Of a DNA stretch of 64,000 nucleotides, positions 18,400-30,520 are shown in pieces. Position numbers and translations under genes: made by a program. Source of the stretch: Cristatella mucedo. Its lineage: Eukaryota > Bryozoa > Phylactolaemata > Cristatellidae. Position 1 is the first letter of the stretch. Each line of letters starts with the position of its first letter. The DNA lies in assembly GCA_009760855.2 (NCBI GenBank), contig WPIO01000090.1, positions 1,499,001 through 1,563,000 on the forward strand. Reading direction: 5' to 3'. The notes beneath the pieces are model-generated. The model saw nothing but the letters and a program-made list of their open reading frames with translations, was not told the DNA's origin and made no database searches.

Positions 18400-21300
18400 T
18401 TACAACGTCCTGGATTTGTACCATTGCTTAATGCTTCTGCAATCTTGTAGTGACCGCATGAATAACTGCAGCAACCACAGTCTCACCAATAACGTTTTGA
18501 TTCGAATGCTGGTAGTGCTCTTTTCCTAAGTTTCTTTTTAACAATATTATGTTTACTTTGATTCATTCTATAGAAATCTTTATCAAGTGTCTCATCAAAA
18601 GCAACAGCACTACCATTATTTATATAAATATCATTAGTAGTAGATAGACATTGACTATATTCATTACGAGTTATCTTTGAATTCTTAATTACTTCTTTTG
18701 GAACACCTTTTGCTTTCATATTTGGTTTAGTAGAAGCAGCAGAATATAGTTTTGGTCTTATAGCGATGAATTAATCAATCTTTGCTCCATCAATTGCATC
18801 TTTAAATTTACCAAACTCGTCCTTATAAAACCAGTCTTTAATATCAAACATATCTTCCTCAAAGTTTTCACTTTTAATATCAACAACTAATGAATCAGTA
18901 TCAGTGTGTAATAAACTTAATCTATCAATAAACTTAGCTTTCAATGTGTCATAGTAAAATCTTTGCATGTGTAATTTTCATGGATCAAGAATTGCAACAC
19001 CTATAAACATTGGTTTGTTTAGAAGTGTAATCTTTCTTGAGTGTTCGAAACCGACTAGTGTTTTATCAAAGCATCTAATTTCTTTAAGTCTAGGATCTCT
19101 CATTAATTTATTATACAATGAATTTTCTTCTCTGTTCCGGTATTTACTAATCTAACACATGTTCTGTTTTCTACGTTCTCAGTCTTTCCAAATATTTTAC
19201 ACACAAAACCTTTATATAGATTTCTTTTGAAGCTATCACCTTTACATTAAAATTCAATCTTTTTAGCTGCTTATATATCAATAAATGGCTTTGCCAAAGG
19301 TTCTTGATCAAATTTATATACTTTATGTATTTTAGTTGGTATCAATCATTTACTAACAACAAATTGAAAGTATCTGTAATGTGTTAGATATTTAGTTTTA
19401 TTATTAAAATAAAAAATCAACTTTGATACAGTGCTTTGGCCTGACGAAAACGTTTGTTGGTATCTTGAAAACTCAGAATTATCAACAACCCTACTTTCAG
19501 GAAAAAGAGGATAATCATTATGCAAATCATGTAGTTCCTTTGGATAGTCTAAATCACATAAGAAAATTTTCCTGTTTTACTATCTTCCGTTAATGTCGTT
19601 ATTTTTTCAAGTGGCCAGTTACTTAAATCATCTTCAACAGGTTCTGTAATAGGCAAACACCACATCATAACTGTTGGATATAAACTTGTAGCATCCAAGT
19701 ACATAATATGATTAGTACTACTAGCCTTGCAAAGTCTTCTACTGACTTGACAGACACCACCTCTTATTGATTCCTTAAACTTTTGATATAGTTGTAAGTC
19801 TCCTTCTTTTTACCTAATAGTTTTATAGTACATTGTGTGTAAAATAAAATACAAGACCATGCGTAGTGTGGTGCAAATAGATAGTGAGCAGGATCTAACT
19901 TAAACAATTCAATACGATAATAATGTAATAATAATAATAATGTACTTGATAAAGCGCCCTCAGAGAACCTAATCTCTTTCTAGGTGCTTTACATTTGCTG
20001 CAAAGGGAAATGCAATTAAATGGTAAGTAAAAACATGCTTGAAAAACAAACAAAATGAATAATATGGTTAGGGGTGACATGCACAGGGTCACCATTCAAA
20101 TGTGGTTAGTGGCAGCATGCAAAGTGTCAGCACGCATGAGCACGTGAAGGACAAATCACAGGGACCCACTAAATGTGTCCTAAATAGGTGTGTTTTTAAG
20201 TTCCTTTTAAATGTGGTCAGGTCAGGGGATGTTCTGACGCAGGTCGGGAGGGAGTTCCAGGCTTTGGGAACATACGAACTAAATGCACGGTCACCAAAGG
20301 ATTTCAGGTTTGTACGAGGTATTTCTAGACTTAAATTCCAAAAAGTGGGTGGTACGATGCTTGGCCTGATGGGGGAGTATGTCGGAGAGATAGGCTGGAG
20401 CCATAGAATGAAGGGACCTAAAAGTGAGCGACAAAACCTTGAAGTCAATCCGTTGCCTCACTGGTAGCCAGTGCAGGTCGGCGAGAAGTGGAGTAATGTG
20501 ACAACTGGGACGCTCACGACAGACAAGCCTAGCTGCAGAGTTTTGCACCAGCTGCAATCGCCTGATCGCACATGCTGGTAGGCCAGTAAGCAGTGAGTTT
20601 CAGATGTCGAAACGAGATGTCACGAATGCATGGACCAACTTAGATGTGGTATCCTTATCTAAACAAGCCCGAATTTGAGCAATATTATGAAGCTGAAAAT
20701 AGGCAGATTTGACCATGGAGCTGATATGGTCGTCTAACAAGAAGTCGCTTTGGAATATGACACCTAGATTTCGAGCTGATTCGATAGGAGATATGCTGGC
20801 AGAGCCAATTTTGAGAGTCAGCCTTTCCAATTTCTGAATCACACTGGATTTGATCATAACTAGTAAGTTAGTTTTGTCATCGTTTAGTTTTAGAAAATTT
20901 GCTGCCATCCATGTGCGGATGTCATCAATGCATGCAGCAAGTGAGTTTAGAGAATTTGAGGTGCTCGAAGGCTGGGAGGGATCAAAGCAAAGGTACAACT
21001 ATTCCTATAAGCTTCATAACAATCAGCAAGAAGTGTAACGTCAGCATATCGATAAATATCATGATAATCCCCTAAATCTTTTATGTTAGAGATTAAATAC
21101 ATTAAGAGCATGATTATATTCTTCAGCAGTAATACCTTTATCAAAAGTAAGTTGACTATTGAATGCTTTAATATCTGGAATCTTAGTCTCATTAAATTTA
21201 TCAAACTAGTTCATGTACTTGTAAGGATAAATACCTTTCCTTGATATAACATATTTAAGGACCTTAACATCAGTATATGGTATATATCAGTATATATCAG

Positions 21301-23213
21301 TATATATCAATATATTTGGATATAGTTTTTTAAAGACATCAATTGTAACATCAAAGTTTAAATTTGTTTTCTTTAATGAAGTTACAATATCACTTAAACC
21401 ATTAATAACAAAATTAAAAGAATCTTTGAACTCAAAATCTTCTAATGACATTGATATATAACTCTCCTCATTATGTGCAACAGGCTTATAATAAGACCAA
21501 ACGCTGACATTCCTTTTACGATCAAATGAGAGTCGTATCCTTTCAAATTGTGAATACAGATAGGAAGTTTCAAGCTAGTTTTTTTTAATCTAACGAGTAA
21601 ATTACAAAGTTTATGTGCCGCTCCTCTAAACTTCCCTATAAAATGACAGTGGTCGCTTACTTTAAACTTTCCGTTTACATCATTTAATTCTTTTGTACAA
21701 ATCCAACATTTTGTAGCATCATAAAATTGTTTACAAACATCAGTATTAAAAATAATGGGGGCTTCAACATGATTAAATAGCTTATTTTTTAACTCATTGG
21801 AAGTAATAATTATAAATTTAATAGTAGTTCAACACAATCCTTCGCTCTGTTTAAAAACTTATCTATAACATTTCCATTAATATCAACAATGATTGCACAA
21901 GAGCCACATGGAACTTGTAACATATTAGTACACGATTCAGTACATTTACCTGTTGTTAATTTACTATTACAATAATTTGGATTGACATTTGTTAGATATA
22001 TACTTTTATAACAAACGTCACATGTTTTAACATTCAAACTCTCAAAATCTGCATAACAAACATATGGACCTTTAATTATTTTGTGTGATCACTAAAATTC
22101 AAAAGTGTAGTATCTTTTGTTCTTCCTGTTTTCTTATTTTCAATAATTCAAGGCATTTTTAGTTTAGAATAACTTGAGTTAAAAACTTTGCGTAAAACTA
22201 AATAATTCTAAAAATTGTCCTTTGAAAATAATTTATTCACACACCTATGACAATAAAATATAGATCCACCTTTATTTGGTGTTCTACAGAGTCCACTAAA
22301 ATTCTTTATCAATGCATAATGACTTTTTCAGATTTAGTTATCAATAAAAGATTATTATATCTTTCTGGAATCTCTAATTTCTTTGATACCATTTTGAGAG
22401 AATATACACCTGATTTGTCATTATATTTATAAACATTTATATTAACATTAAATAGTTTACCTAGTTTCTTAATATCAATTACTTTGAGGTGCAATTCAAG
22501 TTGAGATAATGGTTCATTTAGTTCTTGATAACTACTTCTTAATATATTAATCAAATCAATACATCTCTCTTGATGTACATTTACAGGATTTAGGAATCTC
22601 AATACACACCACAAAGCACAATATTTATCTTCATTATTTTTATTAATACAACAACGCTTCTTTGCTAAACCAGTTGGTAATGGTAAATAAGATGATCCAG
22701 CTCTAATAATATATTCTGTAACAATAATCTCAAGACGTTTTACGCCAATTAGTCTCCAACCAGAACCTGGGTTTTTGTCAATTATTTTTTTATCAATCCT
22801 TTTAAAGATTTCAATTGTTCTTTAAAAACACTAGTATAATCAGATCTTTTAACGACTGCAACTAATTTAGAACCAGTTACAACACTACGATTATGTGTGT
22901 CAGTTTGATCATGATAAGAATGAACTGATATCTTTGTTTGTAATTTAAATGAAGACAATCTAGTTGTTACTTCTTTTAATACATTATTATAACTTGGTAT
23001 TATGCTATTAAAGAAATAATCAATTTCAGTTGCAGAATAGTCTCTTCCCTTAAGAACATATTTCTCATGTCTTCCATTGGCTCCAGTAGATTCTAGTTTA
23101 AACTTATGAATTCTTGAAGCAATACTTTTACTTGGGGTTATACCATCGATATTCATTAGTCTTCTTGTCTCAGTGTGAAACGAGTTTCCCTTTTGAGGAC
23201 TTTTTTGATACAT
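18400..23213 (-). pseudogene. Polinton protein-primed DNA polymerase B, interrupted by a LINE
   Basis: Replicates the element from protein primers. From the N-terminus: 23213-22782 open; CVLRFLNPVNVHQER then FNVNINVYKYND (22614-22309), the usual N-terminal domain; HYALIKNFSGLC with a CxxC; exonuclease I YVCYADFES (about 22040-22070); DHCHFIGKFRGAAHKLCN; exonuclease II IHNLKGYDSHLIV (about 21520-21560); exonuclease III YRYADVTLLADCYEAY (about 21005-21055). After the LINE come ELDPAHY-like FKLDPAHYLFAPHYAWS (about 19855-19910), motif A MYLDATSLYPTVMMW (about 19663-19708), motif C LLHTDTDSLVV (about 18882-18915) and a C-terminal KRYW with SCGHYKIAE. Many stops and shifts. Confidence 0.9.
19916..21000 (-). 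mobile_element. LINE family A, 5'-truncated, inside the polymerase gene
   Basis: Minus-strand copy of the RT C-terminal half. It starts at the Asp-Asp-Thr-Gln-Leu-Tyr region (20998), continues LNSLAACIDDIRTWMAANFL and KTHLFRTHLVG, and ends in a 3' UTR with (TTA)n tail. It separates exonuclease III from the polymerase palm. It is close in sequence to the copy at 12739-16348, so the insertions may be of similar age. Confidence 0.9.
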
Positions 23214-23265
23214 CTATATTAAGAAAATAAAATGTGTTTAATTGAAAAAATATAAGTCTAAGATT

Positions 23266-23385
23266 TAATGTTGGAGGAAAAGTAAATTACTAGGACGATT
23301 TCACTTTCAAGACTTTGAAATGCGAACGATAGTGAGCATGTGGAGGATTAAAAGGGGAATAGTCCTATTAAGTGACTTTTCTTAC
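23266..23385 (-). repeat. Right terminal inverted repeat of the Polinton
   Basis: Reverse complement of 134-253, with about ten mismatches by eye. The low divergence between the two ends is consistent with one insertion event. The hexamer acgtga follows at 23389-23394. Confidence 0.92.
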
Positions 23386-23914
23386 CGTACGTGAAATCTA
23401 GATTCTACTTGGACGCCGCAAAGCACGTGCTGGCCGAGCCAACTTTGAGGGCGTAGGATCTCACATTTCTGAATGATACCAAATTTTCCAACAGCTATTG
23501 GGAACTTTTTTATCACCATTTGAGAAAAGTATTTGCCATTTCATCGTGAATCTCGGCATTACAGTCCGCGAAGGAGTTAAGGAGAAAGTCTCAGGGCGTG
23601 ATGCTAGAACGCAAAGATGAATCAGATTGTCTTGCTGCGCAACAGCTGCTGTCCGTCAGCTATTGCGCAGCTGTTGCAATTTTGAATTTTCATTGGAATT
23701 ATTGGCAATTCAATCGGCAACGTGTCATCAGCGTGATAACGTCCTTAGCAAGATGACGAGTGAAAATCGTGGAAGCAATTAAACCTAGAAAAGATGCGTA
23801 GAGAGTATCGCATACTCCATTGGCTTGCCGGATGACCGCTGGTCGTTGGCATCTGCGCTCTGAAATCTCACAGCAAAGTATTGTTAAATGAAAATCGCCT
23901 TATCCAGGAGCCTT

Positions 23915-23995
23915 ATTTAAATAGCTACAGGAGGAGCTTTTGCGGCTATCAATCTGCTTATGGCTGGCAGTAAAGGATTGGCATCTGCTGCGCGA
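23915..23995 (-). mobile_element. SINE-2 fragment
   Basis: Matches the 3' part of the SINE-2 family in reverse orientation (aaatagctacaggaggagct, compare 26660-26700 and 37366-37400). Divergent. Confidence 0.4.
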
Positions 23996-24429
23996 CTCCC
24001 GCCGTGACATAACCACGCAAAAGAATTCATGATCGACAAAAATGCGATGAAACGCGCAACGTAGTAATATCATTCAAACTAAGTAGCACATAGCACTGCG
24101 TGCATTAAAATTTTATATCATGCCTCAATGAAATCGTACATAATTTAAATTTCAATATTATGAGACACTGCGTGCAAATAGTCCTCAACGTGACGCCAGT
24201 TATGTGTTGAAAAAATCATAGCAAGACGCCGGAATAGCTGAACATACAAATTTACACTCACTGGCTGCCTAGATGCAAATTCATCCATGTATTCATGCGA
24301 CTTATGGTTTGTTCTGTTGTGTCTTGTTCACGAAGGAAATGGTTGACCAATGAGTAAATGTTATGACAGGAGGATGATACGCGACAGACGATTGAAGCGA
24401 ACTATGACAACCATCAATTCGTTCGAGGC

Positions 24430-24625
24430 TATCCATAATAAAAAAAATAATATTACATTTTTATAGCGCCCCCAGAGAACTCAATCTCTTCTAGGCATTT
24501 AAGTTTTTTGCAAATGTAGCGTGATCGAATGGATAGTGGTAGCTTGCTCAATGGCAACAAGAATAACCTGGTTAGAGGTCACATGCACAGGGTCAGCATA
24601 CAATCACATACACGTCCTCGAAAGT
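24430..24625 (-). mobile_element. LINE A 3'-end fragment
   Basis: Reverse-oriented 3' UTR: tagcgcccccagagaactca then atctcttctaggcatttaag, with gaggtcacatgcacagggtc further in. Same layout as the LINE A 3' ends at 19916 and 54697. Confidence 0.75.
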
Positions 24626-25223
24626 TCCACATGGTGATAGGAACTAGCGCGTCAATTAGATCACAACCAACTAATGTAGTTGTCTTCCAGGTAATCATAC
24701 ACATTCGCGACATTGTCTAGTCTACTCTCTTTCAGTTTGTCCAAAGAAAATATGGACATCATTCGGTGGAACGGAGCTCAGTGCAAATTGCGTCTTTGAA
24801 TCCAATTTAACGTAGATTAGAAAGCCGTCGCTTTGTGTTCGACACCACAGTGACTTCCCAAGATGAAAAAGACAATTGAACATCGTAACATTGACTATTC
24901 AAAATATATTTTATTGAAACGAATATAATAGCTGATTTTTGTTAATTAGTTTAACTAAAAATTAGAAATTACTTGTTATCATCACTGCATTTAATATAGC
25001 TGATTTTTTTAATTTAACGATTTCTTCGTGCAAATTAGCCGACAACAAACTTGCGATTTCGTCGGCGCGAAATTGTCCATCGTGATTTTGCCAGCGTGTG
25101 CATTTGTCTTTCGTGATTTCGTGGGTTTTTTCGGATTTTCGGAACTCCCCCGCAAAGTAAACTCGAATGAAAAGATGAGCTCAACGAGGCAAAGAGAAAG
25201 CGAAATCGGAGCCGAAATGACTA

Positions 25224-25264
25224 ATATTTATATTTATATTTAAAAATAAATATAAATATAAATA
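25224..25264. repeat. AT-only inverted repeat
   Basis: tatttatatttatattt is followed by its complement aaataaatataaatataaata across a short centre. It could form a cruciform; no function is shown. Confidence 0.6.
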
Positions 25265-25724
25265 GCCGAGGCCCAAATGATGGCAGGCCCCGTTGCAGGT
25301 AGTGCACCTTAGCTAGAAGCGAGTTCCATATAAGCTTTCGGTAAAGCATAATAGCTACAGGCTGAGAGCACAATAGGATTTCAATTTATGTTGGAGGGAT
25401 TTAGGCGAGACAAGACGACGCTGATGATGCGTGAGATGCGGCACGAGAGCGCACTGGAGGAGCAAGGAGGTCGGATAGGTGCAAGGATAGGAGCAAGGAG
25501 GTCGGATAGGAGGTCGGATAGTTCAAATAGGTGCAAGGAAGTGAAGTTTGACCAGTTTGAGGCCAGACTGAGAATCCTGACATTGAATCGATTCTTGTGA
25601 CAAGGAGCGAGCGAAGCTTAGACAGCAGTGCCGTAACGTACCAGCCACCCGTTGACAACGCACCGGAGAGACTTTGAATTGTTCACCGCTGGCGAGCAGT
25701 TAAGGGAAAAGTTCGGGGGCCTCT

Positions 25725-26445
25725 ACTAAAGTGGCTTGCCAAAATTGCAACAAGTTCAGCAAGCACCTTGGCTCTTTCTCGGCCAGATTATTGTAATTCC
25801 CTTTTGGCTTGGATACCAAAAGAAGCGCCCAAGACGCCCACTGCAGCTATCTATGAATATGACTTTACGGTTAGTTTGCGAATCCCAGACGTTTGACCAC
25901 ATGTCCTTTTTTGATAAAAGATCCAGGACAGCTGCCGATTGATCAACGGGTACAGAGCAAAGTTCTTACGCTGACCCACAAGGCCAACGCCACGGCTTAG
26001 CTCCTCCATACCTAGCTGAATTGCTGCACTAGTTTCAGCATCCTCGTGCTCTCAGATCCTGTATGGACCGTAGATTGACTCTTCTATTCCTCCGCTTATA
26101 GACCGTTGGCAACAGAAGCTCTAGCTCTGCAGGTCCAAGCCTGTGTAACTCGCTTCCACAAGTTTCACGCATCGACAACTACTCTCCTGCTGCGCACTAT
26201 GGCACACGTTTTCGGCCGTCCTGTGCAGCTACATCCATGTTACTCACTGCTTCAACTGCTCTGCCGACTGCTTTGCTGCTCACTTTATCTTTGTCGCGTA
26301 AAAAGGAGTCTGTTGGCTACCGAATGCGTACCGAAAGCCGCTTAGGCTGTGAGTACGCCATGCAAAACTCTCTTGCACAACACCCACATAGCCTTTGTGG
26401 CTTTGTGTAGTCACAGACGGAGATACATGACATTAAGGGGATTTG
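25725..26445 (+). mobile_element. LINE B 3' fragment
   Basis: Degenerate copy of the 3' half of LINE B: cggccagattattgtaattc (compare 6100-6120), gaccgttggcaacagaagct, and the end ctgtgagtacgccatgcaaa then gacggagatacatgacatta. Several stops. Confidence 0.8.
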
Positions 26446-26654
26446 CAATATAGACTCGATGCGACAACTACGTGAAGAAACTTCAATGTCATATAATAAG
26501 GCCGTATTTTGACGATATTGGACCGACTTGACAGCAGAGGCAACGTGCTTATCTACTGGCAAGTCGTTTTTGGAATATTGAACCTTCAATTCACCCGGTC
26601 TATTGATGACTTTCTGATGACTAAATATACCAGGGCATCTTTAAAAACGTCTTA

Positions 26655-26805
26655 GCTGATTTAACAGCTTCATTCGTATAGCGGCAGAAGAGCCTCGTGG
26701 GCTATCACCGCCGCTTGCACTGGTCAATAAAAAATCAACCAAAAAGCAGGATTCGAACCAACGATCTCGGTCGTGAAGAGCGAACACCTTACCTCATTGG
26801 CTGGG
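26655..26805 (-). mobile_element. SINE-2 copy (tRNA-derived)
   Basis: Reverse orientation. The tRNA-like head contains the box-B-like sequence aggattcgaaccaacgatct (read on plus), and the body has gcctcgtgggctatcaccgc. Compare 59605-59782. RNA polymerase III promoter parts are degraded. Confidence 0.6.
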
Positions 26806-27330
26806 ACAAAGCCCGAAGTTAACGACAATGTTACAATGTTGCGGACGTTAGAGATGATAGACAGCGAATTGATACGTTTCAGAAGGAGGTCTGTCGCTTT
26901 AGATAGGGTAGAGTGCGAACAGTCACTTCGCATTATATGTGGACGTAGGGGGCAGAGATCACTGGGGCAGAGTCGGAGGCGGAAATTTAGGTAGACCAGG
27001 AAAAAGAGGTTTGCGGCGGAGATGTAACAGTGGGGACTCTATATAATCAAATCGTGTTTCCTTGTACAGAAAACGTTTGCTAGATTGTCGCACGAGTCAC
27101 TAGATCGGCAATCACCGTGTTCCTGTGAGCGGTATGGAAATGGACGACGGTAATCGTCGGTGTTTTAGGATTGGGCATCAGTAACTCAACAAGATTCTTC
27201 TAGCAGTGAGGAAAGATTCCTTAGCTATAATTGACGACCGAGCCAGGCAGCATTCCTCGGTCACAAGTCTGCTCGGACTGTCAGCCCTTATTTTGTTCAT
27301 AACTTTTTAAAGCTTGCGATCAGTAGACTT

Positions 27331-27493
27331 GGCCGAGCTGGTTTGGTCCAGCGTTTAAGGTGCTCGCCCCGACCAAAGCCTGGCTATGGTCGTCAGCTTG
27401 AGCCCCAAGGCATATGTAAATTGCCTGAATAGAGATTAAGTTCTCTTTGGGGCGCTATACAAATGAATTATATTTATTTACTTATTTATTTAG
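27331..27493 (+). mobile_element. SINE-1 copy (tRNA head, LINE-like tail)
   Basis: Head ggccgagctggtttggtcca with A-box-like bases, B-box region gtcgtcagcttgagcccc, then gagattaagttctctttggg, gcgctatacaaatgaatt and an AT-rich tail (ttattta)n. The tail resembles the LINE 3' end. Confidence 0.75.
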
Positions 27494-28370
27494 CAGGGTT
27501 AACGCCTCTAGTATACCATATGACCACTTGATGAGCATGTACAATGGACTTAGTCAGAGGAGCACACTCGTATAGAGCAATATCTCCCGTCGTGTTTTAG
27601 GACTGCACTATTAATATTACTTATGTTAAAAACAAAATAGTAGTGGTAGGAATTTGTAAAGGGCACTAAGAAAGAGAACTCAATATTTCGCTTGTCGCTG
27701 TAAGTATTCTGGAAAAATGAAGTGCGTCAAATAATTTGTGACAAAATAGACATTTTTTTTAGCACGCAATAGAAACTAAGAGCAACTCACACAGACCAAG
27801 CAAATGTTGAGGAAAATGGGCTCTTATTTAGCTTCCTTTTAATTTTAAAGTCATCGGAATTTCAGTCGACACCCAGCTCCAGGCTAGAATCATTGATCTT
27901 CTAGCGTAGGATTGATCGGGAAAGTAGAGGGTGCAAATATGTTTTTATGTAAAGGATTTCATTATTCACACAAAAATTTTGATACTGAAGACACACGTAA
28001 CAAAGGATGATATTATTCTATGCTAAGATGTGAAGGAGTCATTCCAAATTAAATTAGAATGTATGATAATTTACTTTTTAATTACAAATCATTTGTAATT
28101 TATTTATAATGTTGACTCAAAACCTCAGCGGAAGGATATTTAAAGGAGAGTGCAATCCATTGTAGGGATTCAGCCAAAAGAAATACCTAATAAGTAAATA
28201 AATAATAATTTAGCTCTGAGCTATCATAATGAACGCTAGACCAACGAAGTATGAAAGAAAGATAATTTCTGGAAAGTAGTGTCGAAGTAACACTTTACGA
28301 TCCGAATTGCAGCAAATCTCGTTACGATGAGGATGATGGACTACTGCCACCAGTCTGTTCGCTGTTGGAA

Positions 28371-28450
28371 GGCTTAGCATAGATATATAAGGCTTAGCAT
28401 AGATATATAAGGCTTAGGATAGATATATAAGGCTTAGCATAGATATATTT
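28371..28450. repeat. 20-bp tandem repeat, four copies
   Basis: The unit ggcttagcatagatatataa is repeated four times with one substitution in the third copy and decay in the last. Confidence 0.9.
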
Positions 28451-28757
28451 CGGAGATTCAAAGGACAGCAAACTTGGTCTCAGTAAGTGACGGCTTAAGC
28501 TTCTCAAAATTGAGCCGCGGGCGACACAATGCGGGCAACTGCGGATCAAACGTTTCAATTGCGCCGCGGACGCACGAGAACCCGGCGCTTGGCTCGGGAT
28601 TGGTTCGAACGAACCATTTAGTTTAGGCAAAGAGAGGCAGCGCTGCCACTACCTCAAGCTCAAGCGAAAGCAGGCGGCAGCAAACGGTTACGTGCGCAGC
28701 GAACTCTTTTGCAGAGAACGATTGCATTTGCCGCCACTCATTCAATGGAATGAAGCC

Positions 28758-29145
28758 ACTTAAATCCTTTGGAGACCGTGCATTTAGTTCATATGCTCCC
28801 AAAGCCTGGAACTCTCTCCCGACCTGCGTCAGAACATCCCCTGACCTGACCACATTTAAAAGGAACTTAAAAACACACCTATTTAGGACAGCATTTAGTG
28901 GGTCCCTGTGATTCATCCTTCACGTGCTTATGCGTGCTGACACTGTGCATGCTGCCACTAACCACATTTGCATGCTGACCCTGTGCATGTCACCCCTAAC
29001 CATATTATTTATTTAGTTTGTTTTTCAAGCATGATTTCACTTACCATTCAATTGCATTTCACTTTACAGCAAATGTAAAGCGCCTAGAGAGAGATTAAGT
29101 TCTCCGAGGGCGCTTTATCAAGTGAATTATTATTATATTAGTATT
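28758..29145 (+). mobile_element. LINE A 3'-end fragment
   Basis: Contains the end of ORF2 (LKSFGDRAFSSYAPKAWNSL), the 3' UTR with cctagagagagattaagttc and an ATT-rich tail. Plus orientation, 5' truncated. Confidence 0.88.
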
Positions 29146-30286
29146 ACGCTGGAGGAAGATACGCGGCTCGGCGTCTCCATAGATATACGCTCCATTCACT
29201 TTCTCTCCGTTGCTCGGCCTCCGTCCGCGAAGCGCTCGAGTGACGGACGATCAAAGTGAGCGCGAGCTGCGGAAACGCAATGCGCACGCGCCAATTAGCC
29301 AGCGGAACGAATCGATTATTTATTACAGTTCGAACGTCGAGCGAGCAGGAGCGACGGTCGCAGACACAGAGACTCGCGCCTATCCGTCTTCGACAGAGGA
29401 ACGCGAATGCGACAGACGCGCTCTGCGGCCAGAGATGACTGATTTCGCTCGACGACCGGGTTCGAACCGTCCGCCGCGTCCAGTCGCTTCTGCCGCGGGC
29501 GATCTACCTTGAATGACGAAAATGACGCGTTCCGACGGAGGTACAGCGGAACGCGGATGCAGCTTGCGCGCGCGTCGCTCGTGCGGCTAAACAGGCCGGA
29601 GCTAGGAAAAAAAGTGCGCGTGCAGCCTTGGCTAAGAGCAGCTAGCGCGGGACAAGACGAGGTAGCTTTGAGACGCGGCGCGTCTCGATGGAGCAGTAGT
29701 CGACTGGTCGTCGTGGTCCAGGCCGTCGTGGCCCGGGCCGCGAGTAATCTGGCGGCGGCGGTGGCCATAGCCCTTAAGGCTTGGACGATGGCGGATGATC
29801 GGCAAAGCAACCGGTGCCCCGCCCTGCCACTCTCTCTGGAGGTCGTCGATCGTTGTGTAGTGACGTTGATCGCTCGATCGCCGCAGGATAAGGAAAGCGC
29901 GTCCTCCTATCGCGCCGCCGGCGGCGGCGGAGCGCGAGAGAGTGGCGACGCCGAGCAGCTGGTGCGACGAAATCTCGACCTGATCCAGCAGCAGAATTCC
30001 CGTCAGGCGTCAGAGCTCGGTCGCCGGTGCAGCCGCTGACGGCAGCAGCTCATCGCTTCTTTTTCTGCGGGAGGTGAGGAAGGAAAGGCTTGAGCGATTG
30101 CCTTGTTGAGCCGAAGGAGATTTCAACGGCCAAAAGCGCTCTCCGCGCGACCGAAGTCACTCTAGAGCGAAAGCGGTCCTGATCGCTCTCGGTTTTATTC
30201 GCCGCCCCTTGGCGCACGCGCGGATACAACTCACTCCGCGTCCGATTGCTCAACCAGTGTCTAATCATCCAGTTTCCTTCGCTTGA

Positions 30287-30520
30287 TGCGCTCTAAGCTT
30301 CGGCTCTGCCGATGCGCTCTAAGCTTCCGGCTCTGGGCGCTAAGCTTCCGGTTTTTCGCTCTAAGCTTCGGCTCTGCCGATGCGCTCTAAGCTTCCGGCT
30401 CTGGGCGCTAAGCTTCCGGTTTTTCGCTCTAAGCTTCCGGCTCTGCCGATGCGCTTAAAGCTTCCGGCTCTGGACGCTAAGCTTCCGGTTTTTCGCGAGA
30501 AGCTTCCGGCTCTGCACGCT
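30287..30520. repeat. Tandem repeat rich in AAGCTT, 68-69-bp higher-order unit
   Basis: Subunits of about 22 bp (ctctaagcttccggctctg and variants) are organised in a 68-69-bp higher-order period marked by ggtttttcgc at 30349, 30417 and 30486. The plus frame 30380-30730 runs through it and encodes repeats of KLPAL/KLPVF. Probably a minisatellite. Confidence 0.8.

Larger units (their letters stand above)
129..23388. mobile_element. Maverick/Polinton element, decayed, about 23.3 kb
   Basis: The element is delimited by matching terminal inverted repeats and a candidate 6-bp duplication (acgtga at 123-128 and 23389-23394); a 6-bp duplication is the known Polinton signature. Inside are the diagnostic genes: DDE integrase (minus, 1426-2270), A32-like ATPase (minus, 4730-5170), adenain-like protease (plus, 7061-7420) and protein-primed DNA polymerase B (minus, 18400-23213). 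The DNA is much more AT-rich than the host exons further right. Most genes carry stops or frameshifts and three LINE copies lie inside, so this copy is dead. Identification is from motifs read by eye and is strong because termini, duplication and gene set agree. Confidence 0.93.

Noticed and set aside
129-23388. Alternative genetic code (TAA/TAG as Gln) in the Polinton
   Set aside because: Some stops fall at Gln positions, but others align with Tyr (integrase) or Ile (17630 paralogue), TGA stops also occur, and many frameshifts are present. Decay explains all of these.
29210-30039. Overlapping long frames in GC-rich DNA
   Set aside because: Open on both strands with Arg/Ala-rich composition and no domain; expected by chance at high GC.
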